Assembly (NCBI GenBank): GCA_016213325.1
Contig: JACRAY010000024.1
Location: forward strand, 124,001 to 188,000
Source: Burkholderiales bacterium
Lineage (GTDB): Bacteria > Pseudomonadota > Gammaproteobacteria > Burkholderiales > Burkholderiaceae_C
Direction of reading: 5' to 3'
Length of the DNA: 64,000 nucleotides
In this document: one piece after another, positions 55,704 through 63,594 of the stretch
How the letters are laid out: each line of letters opens with the position of its first letter
How positions within the stretch are numbered: position 1 is the stretch's first letter
Translations under genes and position numbers: made by a program
Notes under the pieces: generated by a model
Databases searched by the model: none
Told to the model about the DNA's origin: nothing
The model's input: the letters and a program-made list of their open reading frames with translations, nothing else

Positions 55704-56596
55704 CATCCTCCCTCTTGCCAGTGCAGCTTGCCGCGCAAAGTGTCGAACCAGGTCCAGCCCTTGGGGTGCAGGAAGCGCGCCTTGTGCTCCGACCGGCACA
55801 CCGTCACCCGGTCGCCATGCAGCAAGGATGCCAGCGACTGCATGTCGAAATTGGCACTGGCGTCGCGGCCCGAAACCACCTCGATGGTGACTTCTGCCGC
55901 GTCCGGCAGCACCACCGGCCGGTTCGACAGCGTGTGCGGCGCAATCGGCACCAGCACCCACCCCGGGTTGGCCGGGTGCAGCATGGGCCCCCCCGATGAC
56001 AACGCATAAGCGGTGGATCCGGTTGGCGACGCCACGATCAGGCCGTCGGCGCGCTGGTTGGCCACGAAGTGGCCGTCGACTTCGACCCGCAGCTCCACCA
56101 TGCCCGACGTGGTACCGCGGTGGACCACCACGTCGTTGAGCGCCAGGGCGTCGAACACGCACTGGCCGTCGCGCATGACGCGTGCGTGCATCAGCGTGCG
56201 CTGGTCGTCCTCGTACTCGCCGCGCAGCATGGGCGGCAGCACGGTGGCGTACTGGTCCAGCGGGATGTCGGTGATGAAACCCAGCCGCCCCTGGTTGATG
56301 CCGATCAGCGGCACGCCGTCGCGCGCCAGCTGGCGGCCTATGCCCAGCATGGTGCCGTCGCCGCCCACCACCAGGCCCAGGTCGCACGACTTGCCGATGG
56401 CCGCCACGTCCAGCTTGGGATAACCCGTGACCTCGGCGTTGGCGGCCGTGTCGGCCTCGACCATCACTTCACACCCCTGCCCCTGCAGGAATGTCGCGAT
56501 GTCCTCGAGCACCTCGCGCGTCTGCCGCGCCGCCGCCGGCGTGAGCGAAACGTGATACTTGCCGATGAGGGCGACCCGCCGGAAGCTGGAAGTCAT
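55703..56596 (-). CDS. nadK: NAD kinase
   Basis: A 297-residue NadK. The GGDGT motif is in [11 protein letters not shown], followed by GINQGRLGF, the NDVVVHRG segment and [11 protein letters not shown]. It phosphorylates NAD to NADP. The ATG at 56596 fits the family; a TGTAAT hexamer with TG extension lies six bases upstream and no Shine-Dalgarno is visible. Divergent from hrcA with 42 bases between start codons. Confidence 0.97.
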   Translation of the reverse strand: MTSSFRRVALIGKYHVSLTPAAARQTREVLEDIATFLQGQGCEVMVEADTAANAEVTGYPKLDVAAIGKSCDLGLVVGGDGTMLGIGRQLARDGVPLIGINQGRLGFITDIPLDQYATVLPPMLRGEYEDDQRTLMHARVMRDGQCVFDALALNDVVVHRGTTSGMVELRVEVDGHFVANQRADGLIVASPTGSTAYALSSGGPMLHPANPGWVLVPIAPHTLSNRPVVLPDAAEVTIEVVSGRDASANFDMQSLASLLHGDRVTVCRSEHKARFLHPKGWTWFDTLRGKLHWQEGG

Positions 56597-56603
56597 CGGC
56601 AAA

Positions 56604-56632
56604 TTACATCACGAAGCCCCGCTCGCTAGAAT
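56604..56632 (+). promoter_or_regulatory. Predicted hrcA promoter
   Basis: TTACAT and TAGAAT are spaced by 17 bases. Transcription from this -10 would start at about the A of the hrcA ATG, giving a leaderless mRNA. No CIRCE lies here, so hrcA does not seem to be autoregulated by that site. Confidence 0.55.
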
Positions 56633-56638
56633 GAATTC

Positions 56639-57649
56639 ATGCTGGATGACCGCGCCAAGCTGTTGTTGAAGGCCCTGATCGAGCGTTACATCGCCGAAGG
56701 ACAGCCCGTGGGCTCGCGCACGCTGTCGCGCGCGTCGGGGCTCGAGCTGTCGCCCGCCACCGTGCGCAATGTCATGTCCGACCTGGAGGAGCTGGGCCTG
56801 GTGGCCAGCCCGCACACCTCCGCCGGGCGCATCCCGACGCCGCGCGGCTATCGGCTTTTCGTCGACACCATGCTCACCGTGACCGGCGGCGGGCTTGCTT
56901 CGCCCACGCCCAGCCTGCCGCCCGACCAGCCGCAGAAGGTGATTGCCAATGCAGCCCAGCTGCTGTCGAACCTGTCGCACTTTGTCGGGGTGGTGGTGGC
57001 GCCCCGGCGCACGTCGGTGTTCCGCCACATCGAATTCCTGCGGTTGTCGGAGCGGCGCTTCCTGGTGATCATCGTCTCGCCCGACGGCGACGTGCAGAAC
57101 CGCGTGGTGCACACGCAGGCCGACTATTCGCAGGCGCAGCTGGCCGAAGCCGCCAACTACCTCAATGCCCACTATGCCGGGCTGGCCATCGAGGAAGTGC
57201 GCACGCGCCTGCGCACCGAGGTGGAGCAATTGCGCGGCGAAATCGTGACGCTGATGGAAACGGCAGTGCAGGTGGGCACCGACGCCTTCAACGCGTCGAA
57301 GGACGAGGTGGTCATCTCGGGCGAACACAACCTGCTGGACGTGAGCGACTTCTCCCACGACATGTCGCACCTGAGGCGCGCCTTCGAGCTGTTCGAGCAG
57401 AAGACCCAGCTGATGCGCCTGCTGGAAGTGTCCAGCCAGGCCGAGGGCGTGCGCATCTACATCGGCGGCGAAAGCAAGGTCGTCCCGTTCGAGGAGCTGT
57501 CGGTGGTGAGCGCCCCATACGAGGTGGACGGGCAGGTGGTCGGCACGCTGGGGGTCATAGGCCCCATGCGCATGCCCTACGAACGCATGATCCAGATCGT
57601 CGATATCACGGCCAAGCTGGTGAGCAACGCGCTCAGCCATAAACAATAG
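56639..57649 (+). CDS. hrcA: Heat-inducible transcription repressor HrcA
   Basis: A 336-residue HrcA. The N-terminal winged helix ([27 protein letters not shown] and SAGRIPT, split over residues 25-65) binds CIRCE; the GAF-like domain and dimerisation part follow, with a C-terminal [13 protein letters not shown] signature. It represses heat-shock genes and needs GroEL for activity in studied species. A perfect CIRCE is found upstream of rpoH in this window. tRNA-Met follows 31 bases downstream. Confidence 0.97.
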   Translation: MLDDRAKLLLKALIERYIAEGQPVGSRTLSRASGLELSPATVRNVMSDLEELGLVASPHTSAGRIPTPRGYRLFVDTMLTVTGGGLASPTPSLPPDQPQKVIANAAQLLSNLSHFVGVVVAPRRTSVFRHIEFLRLSERRFLVIIVSPDGDVQNRVVHTQADYSQAQLAEAANYLNAHYAGLAIEEVRTRLRTEVEQLRGEIVTLMETAVQVGTDAFNASKDEVVISGEHNLLDVSDFSHDMSHLRRAFELFEQKTQLMRLLEVSSQAEGVRIYIGGESKVVPFEELSVVSAPYEVDGQVVGTLGVIGPMRMPYERMIQIVDITAKLVSNALSHKQ

Positions 57650-57680
57650 CGGTCGGCGCAGCCCCTAGAATCCGCCCAAG

Positions 57681-57757
57681 GGGGCGTTAGCTCAGTTGGT
57701 CAGAGCAGAGGACTCATAATCCTTTGGTCGTTGGTTCGAGCCCAACACGCCCTACCA
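57681..57757 (+). tRNA. tRNA with CAT anticodon (elongator Met, or Ile2)
   Basis: The 77-base gene has acceptor arms GGGGCGT and ACGCCCT (first pair G-U), D arm AGCTCAGTTGGTCAGAGC, anticodon loop CTCATAA, T loop TTCGAGC and an encoded ACCA end. The three-GC-pair anticodon stem of an initiator is absent, so it is not fMet. Elongator Met is the simplest call; an Ile2 that is modified to lysidine cannot be excluded. TAGAAT at 57666-57671 is a likely -10. Confidence 0.9.
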
Positions 57758-57841
57758 AAGTCCATCCCCGCATTCGGGGGTACCTCCCGGCCGCCCGGCC
57801 AAAGCACACTGGCCCTTGCATTTCGCAGGGAGGAATTGGAC

Positions 57842-58960
57842 ATGACCACAGCCGCGGAAAAACTCGCGACGTTCGGCTTCACCATGGACGAGGCCAAGGC
57901 CTGGGTCCTGCAGAATCTGGGCAATCCATCGCTCATCCTCACGGTGGCCGGCAACGCCGGCATCACCAATGCGATGCTGGGCGAAATCGCCGGCTGGCCC
58001 GGCACGCCGTACACGGCGGCCGACGTCAAGGGCTTCTTCCAGGCCTATGGCCTCAACAGCGTCACGCTGGACCCCGCCAACGGCACCGCCACCGTGCAGT
58101 CCGTCAACAGCGCCACCTTCGCCGAGGGCAACGGCATGGTCCACACCGTCTTCCTCGCGTCGGCCACCACCGAAGACACGCTGGTCCCGTTCAGCATCGA
58201 CTACGGCACCGCGAGCGCGGCGGACTTCCAGTACACCTACTTTTCCAACGGCGTCATCCAGCAGGGCAACGCCGTGCGCGTGCCCGCGGGTGTCAGCCTG
58301 TTCAACTTCCAGGTGGCCACGGCCGACGACACCGCGGACGAACCGAACGAGACGTACACCGTCACTTTCGGCGGCATGGCCGCAACGGGCACGATCACCG
58401 ACAACGACGAGCCGGCGCCCGCCGCAGGCGTCTCGGTGCTGCTCAACCCGTACATGGAGGGCTGGGCGCCGCTGCTCGACTTGAACGACCGCACCGGCGA
58501 GCTGTCCAACGCGTCGATGCGCGCCAAGGTGCTGGTGAACGCGGGGCTCTCAGCGGGCTACTGGGCGCTCTTCGACCCCGCGCGCTTCCAGGGCTCGGGG
58601 GACGGCCTGTTCACGCCTGACGAACTGGGCGTGAGCCACCTGGGCAACGTGGCGGCCACGGCGGAGAACATAGAGTCGCTGTTCTACGGCACGTACTTCG
58701 ACATCGTGCAGTCGATGGACTTCAACGAAGCCGTCGCCATCAGTCAGTTCTTCTTTGCGAACCTGCTGGGCATCACCACGAGGAACCAGGCCGTCATGGA
58801 CCAGTACGCGGCGCTCTTCGTGGACGCCGAGGCCGACGCGGCCGCGACCCGGCTGTACCAGGACTCGTACTACGAGACCATGGTGACCATCGGGCTGCAG
58901 AACCTGGCCGGCGCCAACAACCCGCTTACCAACGTGTTCGACAGCCTGATGTCGATCTGA
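57842..58960 (+). CDS. Novel-module protein 1: helical N-module, Calx-beta-like domain, EF-hand-like C-block
   Basis: A 372-residue acidic protein of no named family as a whole. Residues 1-78 form a helical module (AEKLATFGFT then NLGNPSLIL and GITNAMLGEI, ending LDP). Residues about 85-190 look like a Calx-beta domain (FAEGNGMVHTVFLA, DEPNETYTVTF, GTITDND). Residues about 205-300 form a block shared with the gene at 61665, with an EF-hand-like loop DGLFTPDE at 254-261. No signal peptide or membrane helix is seen. A GGAGG ribosome site precedes the ATG. Export by a type I-like route or a surface role is possible, but unproven. Confidence 0.75.
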   Translation: MTTAAEKLATFGFTMDEAKAWVLQNLGNPSLILTVAGNAGITNAMLGEIAGWPGTPYTAADVKGFFQAYGLNSVTLDPANGTATVQSVNSATFAEGNGMVHTVFLASATTEDTLVPFSIDYGTASAADFQYTYFSNGVIQQGNAVRVPAGVSLFNFQVATADDTADEPNETYTVTFGGMAATGTITDNDEPAPAAGVSVLLNPYMEGWAPLLDLNDRTGELSNASMRAKVLVNAGLSAGYWALFDPARFQGSGDGLFTPDELGVSHLGNVAATAENIESLFYGTYFDIVQSMDFNEAVAISQFFFANLLGITTRNQAVMDQYAALFVDAEADAAATRLYQDSYYETMVTIGLQNLAGANNPLTNVFDSLMSI

Positions 58961-58966
58961 CGTTTA

Positions 58967-59674
58967 TTACTGCTGCGCGCCCGGTCGGCGCGGCGTGGCC
59001 GGCAGGTCCCAGCCCGGCTGGTCATGCGTGGGGTGCTTGAAAGCTTCCACCGCGCGGGCGGCACGCAGGATCAGGTCCTTCACCTGCTCGGGCTCCATCT
59101 TGTCGGTGGACACCGTCAGGTCGTAGTCGGACGCCGTCTCGGACTCGACGTTGTAGAAGCGCTTGAGGTAGCTGGCGCGTGCCAGGTCGCTGTCGCGGAT
59201 GGTCTCGGCCGCCTCGCGCGGGCTCTTGCCGCCACTGGTCAGCAGCCAGCGCTTGCCCCGCTCCATCGGCGAGCCGGTGATCAGTACTCGCAGCACGTTG
59301 GGCCGGCCTGCCAGTGCGTAAGACGCAGCGTGCGCCACGATCACCACGCCGCCCTGGTCGGCCGTCTCGCGGATCGCGTCCTGGATCAGTACGCGCTCGT
59401 CGTCGTTGGAAGTGGGCAGCGAGCGCTGGCCGGGGATGTAGTTGATCAGCTCGGTCATGCCGCCGCGCTTCAGGTCGGCAACCAGCTGCTCCAGGAAGTT
59501 CTTGCGGCGCTCGGCATCGGCCACCACCGCTGCATTCAGGTTGCGCTTTTCGGCGGCGAGCTTGACGATTTCTTCGTCGACGTAGCGGAACCCGAGTTCC
59601 TTGGCGACTTCGCTGGCGATCGATTCCGCGCCGACCCAGATCGCGCGCGAGATGCAGACTGCATGCAGGCCCAT
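58967..59674 (-). CDS. Cytidylate kinase-like family protein
   Basis: A 235-residue protein of the cytidylate-kinase-like family (AAA/P-loop superfamily). The N-terminal part has ISRAIWVGAESIASEVAKELG, where the P-loop is degenerate, then YVDEEIV. A VVIVAHAASYAL segment and a late ARASYLKRFYNV match the family. It may phosphorylate a nucleotide or other small molecule; the weak P-loop makes this uncertain. A GGAGG ribosome site lies 8 bases before the ATG at 59674. It is the only minus-strand gene in the accessory block. Confidence 0.82.
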   Translation of the reverse strand: MGLHAVCISRAIWVGAESIASEVAKELGFRYVDEEIVKLAAEKRNLNAAVVADAERRKNFLEQLVADLKRGGMTELINYIPGQRSLPTSNDDERVLIQDAIRETADQGGVVIVAHAASYALAGRPNVLRVLITGSPMERGKRWLLTSGGKSPREAAETIRDSDLARASYLKRFYNVESETASDYDLTVSTDKMEPEQVKDLILRAARAVEAFKHPTHDQPGWDLPATPRRPGAQQ

Positions 59675-59936
59675 GGAGCGTCCCTCCGGAGTGTTGGGGG
59701 GCATTGTATCGGCGGGTTACAGGCTGGCTAGCACCGTTACTTGTCGGCCCGGATTGCAAGCACAACGTGAACTGTTTGGCAATACTCCATAGTTCGCAGG
59801 CTGCAGCATTGTGTTACCGGGTGTGAGCTGAGATCATCGGCCCGACGGTGGTGCCGGCAGTTTCTCCCCCTCGAACAAGGGATGGGAGAAGGGACGTGCG
59901 TCACGCAAACTGGTGTTACACATCCCGGAGGTCCCC

Positions 59937-61073
59937 ATGAAATCCATGTCCCTGAAAACGGGCAAGCACCTGACGGCGCTTGCCATTGCCGCGCTGCTCG
60001 CCGCCTGCGGCGGCGGCTCCGAACCCGAGCCGATGACGCCGCAAATGGCAGTGCAGAAGCTGCAGGCGAAGATTGCGGTCATCCGCGCGCAAGCCCCCGT
60101 CCCCATCGACGAACAGGCCGAGCAGCTGCTGGACTTTGCCGAGAGCCTGCTGCCCCAGTTCTTCCCGCCGACTCAGCCCACGCTGACCTTCCCGCCGTTC
60201 AAGTTCCGCGCGTACAGCACGGCGTTCGGCACGATCTACCTGGGCGTGGCCACCTCCACCTCCGGCCCGTACGTCGAAGGCCACGTGTACGTGGTCGGCG
60301 CGCCGTTCGGCAGCACGCTGGCCAACCCGCTCGACGTGGGCCCGCTCACCAACTACATCACCCCCACCAGCGGTGGCGGTGGCGGCGGGGGCGGTGGCAC
60401 GGGCAATGGCTGCTTCGACCTGGCACTGGCGGATACGCAGGGCACGGTAATCGATGTCAACTACCAGTACTCGGGCCTGCTCAGCGGCACGTCGCACGTC
60501 GTGACGACCGTCGGGGGGATGACGACTTTCGAAGGCCAGGCGGCACGTTCGACGGCCGTGGTCACGACCGCGAGCGCCTCCCTCGCGGGAGTGTCAGCCA
60601 GCGGAAATGCGTACTCCCTGCGCGAAGGGGACAACATGCGTCACTTCGGCTCGGAATTCGCATCCACGGTTTCCTATCAAGGGGTGTTTACGGCCAACAT
60701 GACCATCAAGTCCGTGTACTCGCCTTCCTATCTCGATACGACTTACACGCTTGCCCTGGGCCAGTCGGTGACTCTCAACCAGTCCGGCACTGCCTACACG
60801 ACCATCTCGGGCGCGCCATTCCCGATCCCGCCGACGACAACCCCCATCAACATGTCGGTCACACACACCTACGTCGCGCGCGAGAACGTGTCGGCCCTGG
60901 GTAAGACGCTGGAGGCATGCAAGTACACGACCCAGGCATCGGGTGACTCCAACCTGACCACGACCTGGTACGCCCTGCCCAAGGGCATTCCCGTCAAGAT
61001 CGTGTCGACGACGTCGCAGGGCACGCAGACGATCGAAGCCACCACGGCCACCGTCAACGGCCAGTCCCTCTAG
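59937..61073 (+). CDS. Lipoprotein with FP-rich repeat-like module, unknown function
   Basis: A 378-residue exported protein. The lipobox LLAAC is followed by GGGSEPEP, so Cys 24 or so would carry lipid. Residues about 50-140 form a module (EQLLDFAESLLPQFFP, then FRAYSTAFGTIYLGVA and VYVVGAPFG) of a type I recall in many Comamonadaceae surface proteins. A nine-Gly run (about 144-152) links it to a Ser/Thr-rich beta domain. The function is not known. A GGAGG ribosome site and a strong terminator frame it as a single-gene unit. Confidence 0.75.
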   Translation: MKSMSLKTGKHLTALAIAALLAACGGGSEPEPMTPQMAVQKLQAKIAVIRAQAPVPIDEQAEQLLDFAESLLPQFFPPTQPTLTFPPFKFRAYSTAFGTIYLGVATSTSGPYVEGHVYVVGAPFGSTLANPLDVGPLTNYITPTSGGGGGGGGGTGNGCFDLALADTQGTVIDVNYQYSGLLSGTSHVVTTVGGMTTFEGQAARSTAVVTTASASLAGVSASGNAYSLREGDNMRHFGSEFASTVSYQGVFTANMTIKSVYSPSYLDTTYTLALGQSVTLNQSGTAYTTISGAPFPIPPTTTPINMSVTHTYVARENVSALGKTLEACKYTTQASGDSNLTTTWYALPKGIPVKIVSTTSQGTQTIEATTATVNGQSL

Positions 61074-61090
61074 GACTTACCCTAGCCCCG

Positions 61091-61121
61091 GCCCGCCATC
61101 CGTCCGGATGGCGGGCTTTTT
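61091..61121 (+). terminator. Intrinsic terminator after the lipoprotein gene
   Basis: A perfect 11-base stem (GCCCGCCATCC with GGATGGCGGGC) and a 4-base loop are followed by five T. It lies 17 bases after the stop. Confidence 0.95.
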
Positions 61122-61208
61122 CCTTCCTGCTGCCGGAACTTCCGCTGCGCCGCGCGGGTCATCCCGTGAATTTCGCACGCAACTCGGGTTTCCAAGGAGG
61201 TGAGCACC

Positions 61209-61523
61209 ATGGCAACCGCAGCGGAACATCTCGCGACCTACGGCGTCACCGTCGACCAGGCGCGCGAGTTCATCTTCGCCAATCTCGGCAACCTGCCGTT
61301 GATCCTGCAGGTGGCGGACACCTACGGGGTCACCAACGCAATGCTCGCGGAGATCGTCGGAGGCGGGGTCACCGCGCCGGACGTGGTGAACTACTTCTAC
61401 CTGCACGGCCTCGACAGCAGCATCCTCGACCCCACTGTGGAGCCGCCTGGTTACGAAGACGTGCCGCCTTCGTACCGTGAGCCGCTGGTGCTCACGGGCA
61501 TGCCCGGCGCCGAATACTATTGA
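61209..61523 (+). CDS. Novel-module protein 2: stand-alone N-module
   Basis: A 104-residue protein that is the N-terminal module of the 57842 gene and little else. It reads AEHLATYGVT, NLGNLPLIL, GVTNAMLAEI and ends the module with GLDSSILDP, all aligned with that protein. A Pro/Tyr-rich tail (PPGYEDVPPSY) follows; the Calx-beta and C-block parts are missing. An AAGGAGG ribosome site lies 8 bases before the ATG at 61209, so this start is preferred to the GTG at 61200. Function unknown. Confidence 0.75.
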   Translation: MATAAEHLATYGVTVDQAREFIFANLGNLPLILQVADTYGVTNAMLAEIVGGGVTAPDVVNYFYLHGLDSSILDPTVEPPGYEDVPPSYREPLVLTGMPGAEYY

Positions 61524-61605
61524 ACGAATGCACGTGGGTGTTGCTGGCCCGCACCATGGGCCAGATGGGGGATGGCGCGACGGCGCTTAAGCGGTAAGCT
61601 GTCGT

Positions 61606-61635
61606 AACCGGCGCTGGCAGTTTCAGGCGCCGGTT
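61606..61635 (+). repeat. Hairpin between the two module genes
   Basis: AACCGGCGC and GCGCCGGTT are perfect 9-base arms with a 12-base loop, 30 bases before the ATG of the 61665 gene. It may be a transcript end of the 61209 gene or a leader hairpin; only a weak pyrimidine run follows. Confidence 0.5.
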
Positions 61636-61664
61636 CCTATTTCCTTGCAGTAACGGAGCCCCGC

Positions 61665-62939
61665 ATGACCACCACCGCGCTCGCCGCCAAGCTCGACCAG
61701 CTGGGCGTTTCCCTCGAACAGGCCAACCAGCTCGCAGGCACCTTCCTGCCCCACGACACCAGCACGCTGGTTTACATCTGCACCCAGGTCGGAATCACCG
61801 GCCCGATGCTCGGCGAGATCCTGGGCTTCATGCCCGGCGACACCAGCCAGGCGGCGCTGGATGCGCTGCGGGACTTCGTGCTGGAGTTCGTCGCTGCCGG
61901 CGAGCTGCAGGCAGCCGTGGACCTGGGCGAGTTCATCGGCCTGTCGGCCGCCCAGATCGGCGCAGCCTTCGGTGCCAGCGCAGCAGATGTGGTCGCGGTG
62001 CTGGAAGCGTCGCACATCGACTGGACCGAACTCGCCGGCAGCGTGCCTGAAGTCGCATCGGTCTCGTCCACCACCATCGCCGAAGGCGAAACCTCGGTGC
62101 AGACCGTCACCCTGGGCGGCACCACGATAGGCACTACGTCGTACGCGGCCATGGTCACCGGCGAGCTGTCGGATGTCAGCGGCTACGGCCTGAGCAACGG
62201 CGTGCAGTTCGCGCTGGACCAGTCGGGGCCGGTCTTCATCGTGCCGGCCGGCGTGGCCAGCTTCACCATCACGCTGAACACGGCGGAGAACACCGTCGAC
62301 GAGACGGGCGACAGCGACGTGCGCACGATCAGCATCAACGTGGGCGGCGAGGTCGGCGTGGCGACCATCAACGACGATGACATCACCCACACCCCGCCCA
62401 CCGGCCAGGCGCTGATGCCTTCGGACATCGCCGACTGGGCGGCCTACCTGCAGCTGAACGCCAACACCGGCTTCCTGTCGACGGCGGCACTGCGCGCGGA
62501 CGTGATCGCGCATTCCAACAGCACCGACTACTGGACGCTGTTCGACGCCTCGGGCTACATCGGCGCGGGCGACGGCACGTTCACCGACGCCGAGGCGGGC
62601 TGGTCCATCGGCAACCAGCCGGCCACCGCCGAGACGATCGAGTCGGTGTTCTACGGCACCGTCATCGCCGCCTTGCGCAACGTCGACTTCAGCGAGGAAT
62701 ACGACATCGCCACCTTCGCCTACCTGAACCAGGCGGCGCTGCACAACGGCGACGAGGAGAAGTTTGCGCAGCTGATCGACATGCTGACCGACGCCTTCGG
62801 CGACACGGCGGGCGACCAGCGTGCTTTCGACGACGACACGATCCGAGAGGAGATCGTCGACGCCATGGTCACGCTGGTCGGCTATGCCCAGTATTCGCCG
62901 TCGCTGTTCCACACGCTCTTGAGCTGGACGGAGGCCTGA
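61665..62939 (+). CDS. Novel-module protein 3: N-module, helical repeat, Calx-beta-like, EF-hand-like C-block
   Basis: A 424-residue acidic protein. Residues 1-55 are a diverged copy of the module (GVSLEQANQLA, GITGPMLGEILG). A further helical stretch (about 65-120, with GLSAAQIGAAFGASAADVV) looks like more of the same repeat. A Calx-beta-like part lies at about 138-240 (IAEGETSVQTVTL, VDETGDSDVRTISINV, ATINDDD). The C-block (about 260-345) aligns with protein 1: LNANTGFLS, YWTLFDA, DGTFTDAE (303-310) and ATAETIESVFYGT. No signal peptide. Function unknown. Confidence 0.75.
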   Translation: MTTTALAAKLDQLGVSLEQANQLAGTFLPHDTSTLVYICTQVGITGPMLGEILGFMPGDTSQAALDALRDFVLEFVAAGELQAAVDLGEFIGLSAAQIGAAFGASAADVVAVLEASHIDWTELAGSVPEVASVSSTTIAEGETSVQTVTLGGTTIGTTSYAAMVTGELSDVSGYGLSNGVQFALDQSGPVFIVPAGVASFTITLNTAENTVDETGDSDVRTISINVGGEVGVATINDDDITHTPPTGQALMPSDIADWAAYLQLNANTGFLSTAALRADVIAHSNSTDYWTLFDASGYIGAGDGTFTDAEAGWSIGNQPATAETIESVFYGTVIAALRNVDFSEEYDIATFAYLNQAALHNGDEEKFAQLIDMLTDAFGDTAGDQRAFDDDTIREEIVDAMVTLVGYAQYSPSLFHTLLSWTEA

Positions 62940-62963
62940 GGGAGGGGGGCCTTCGGGCCCTGC

Positions 62964-62969
62964 TATAAT
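62964..62969 (+). promoter_or_regulatory. Perfect -10 box for tRNA-Arg
   Basis: TATAAT lies 12 bases before the tRNA-Arg. Just upstream is a GGGCC-TTCG-GGCCC hairpin with a UUCG-type tetraloop (62947-62960), which may end transcription from the preceding gene. No good -35 is seen. Confidence 0.6.
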
Positions 62970-62981
62970 TCTGGGCTTCGC

Positions 62982-63058
62982 GCGGCTGTAGCTCAGTTGG
63001 ATAGAGTACTTGGCTACGAACCAAGGGGTCGTGGGTTCGAATCCTGCCAGCCGCGCCA
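62982..63058 (+). tRNA. tRNA-Arg (anticodon ACG)
   Basis: The 77-base gene has acceptor arms GCGGCTG and CAGCCGC, discriminator G and an encoded CCA. The anticodon stem CTTGG/CCAAG presents loop CTACGAA, with ACG (wobble A to inosine) reading CGN codons. The T loop is TTCGAAT. Accessory-looking DNA follows, as is often the case beside tRNA-Arg genes. Confidence 0.97.
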
Positions 63059-63068
63059 GAAATGACAG

Positions 63069-63100
63069 GGGTTAGTAGCGTAGTAGCTACTAACCCTTTT
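63069..63100 (+). terminator. Terminator after tRNA-Arg
   Basis: A 10-base stem (GGGTTAGTAG with CTACTAACCC) with an 8-base loop is followed by TTTTGTCTTT. It lies 11 bases after the tRNA end. Confidence 0.9.
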
Positions 63101-63140
63101 GTCTTTCTGTCATAGCCTGGGAACGATTCGGGAACAGTTG

Positions 63141-63500
63141 GCTTCTTGCTGATCCGCGAACAAGGCGCCGTGCTCGAACCATTGATGGTGCGCCACGACG
63201 GTCGCATTGTCGAGGGAAACAGCCGCTTCACCATTGCTTCCTCGCTGGTAAAGACCCCCGGAGGGAAGACGAAGTTCGCGACGGTGTACGCCCTGTCGCG
63301 AGGTTGCCGCGAACGGAATGATCGTCAGCGCCTTCACGCTCGAGCAGAAAAGGGCCTGGGCGCAACTGCTAGCCCCCTGGTCCGCTACCGAAGTCAGCAA
63401 GCTCGACGCGCAAGGCCTGGCGGGAAGCGCGGTCGCGGCCAACTTCGTCGCCGAAGCTGAAAAGCAGGGCCATGTCTGGCCGGTGCGCTACGGCAAGTAA
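63141..63500 (+). pseudogene. Probable remnant of a ParB/sulfiredoxin-like nuclease-domain gene
   Basis: The stretch between tRNA-Arg and the last gene (63101-63594) has no convincing intact gene. One frame from about 63146 reads VLEPLMVRHDGRIVEGNSRF, which is like the ParB N-terminal domain core, where a GNxR motif is typical. After about residue 50 the similarity ends and a second frame (63318-63500, 60 codons) continues with EQKRAWAQLLAPW, unrecognised. A frameshifted or truncated gene is the likeliest reading. The rest of the stretch holds a GGGACC/GGTCCC hairpin (63557-63574) and nothing else I can name. Confidence 0.4.
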
Positions 63501-63594
63501 GCCGCGGCAGTCCGGAGTCCCTGTCGATTTCGACCCGTCTCGTTCGTCGTTGCTTTGGGACCACCTCCGGTCCCACATTTGAGCAAAGGCAAAC

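Noticed and set aside
57681..57757. Reading the CAT-anticodon tRNA as initiator tRNA.
   Set aside because: It lacks the three consecutive GC pairs of the anticodon stem and the mismatched first acceptor pair typical of initiators.
60372..60398. GGN-rich tract as a tandem DNA repeat or G-quadruplex element.
   Set aside because: It codes a Gly linker in frame inside the lipoprotein gene; that is enough to explain it.
63110..63442. A 110-codon minus-strand frame after tRNA-Arg.
   Set aside because: It is antisense to the frame with ParB-like similarity and shows no recognisable motif.
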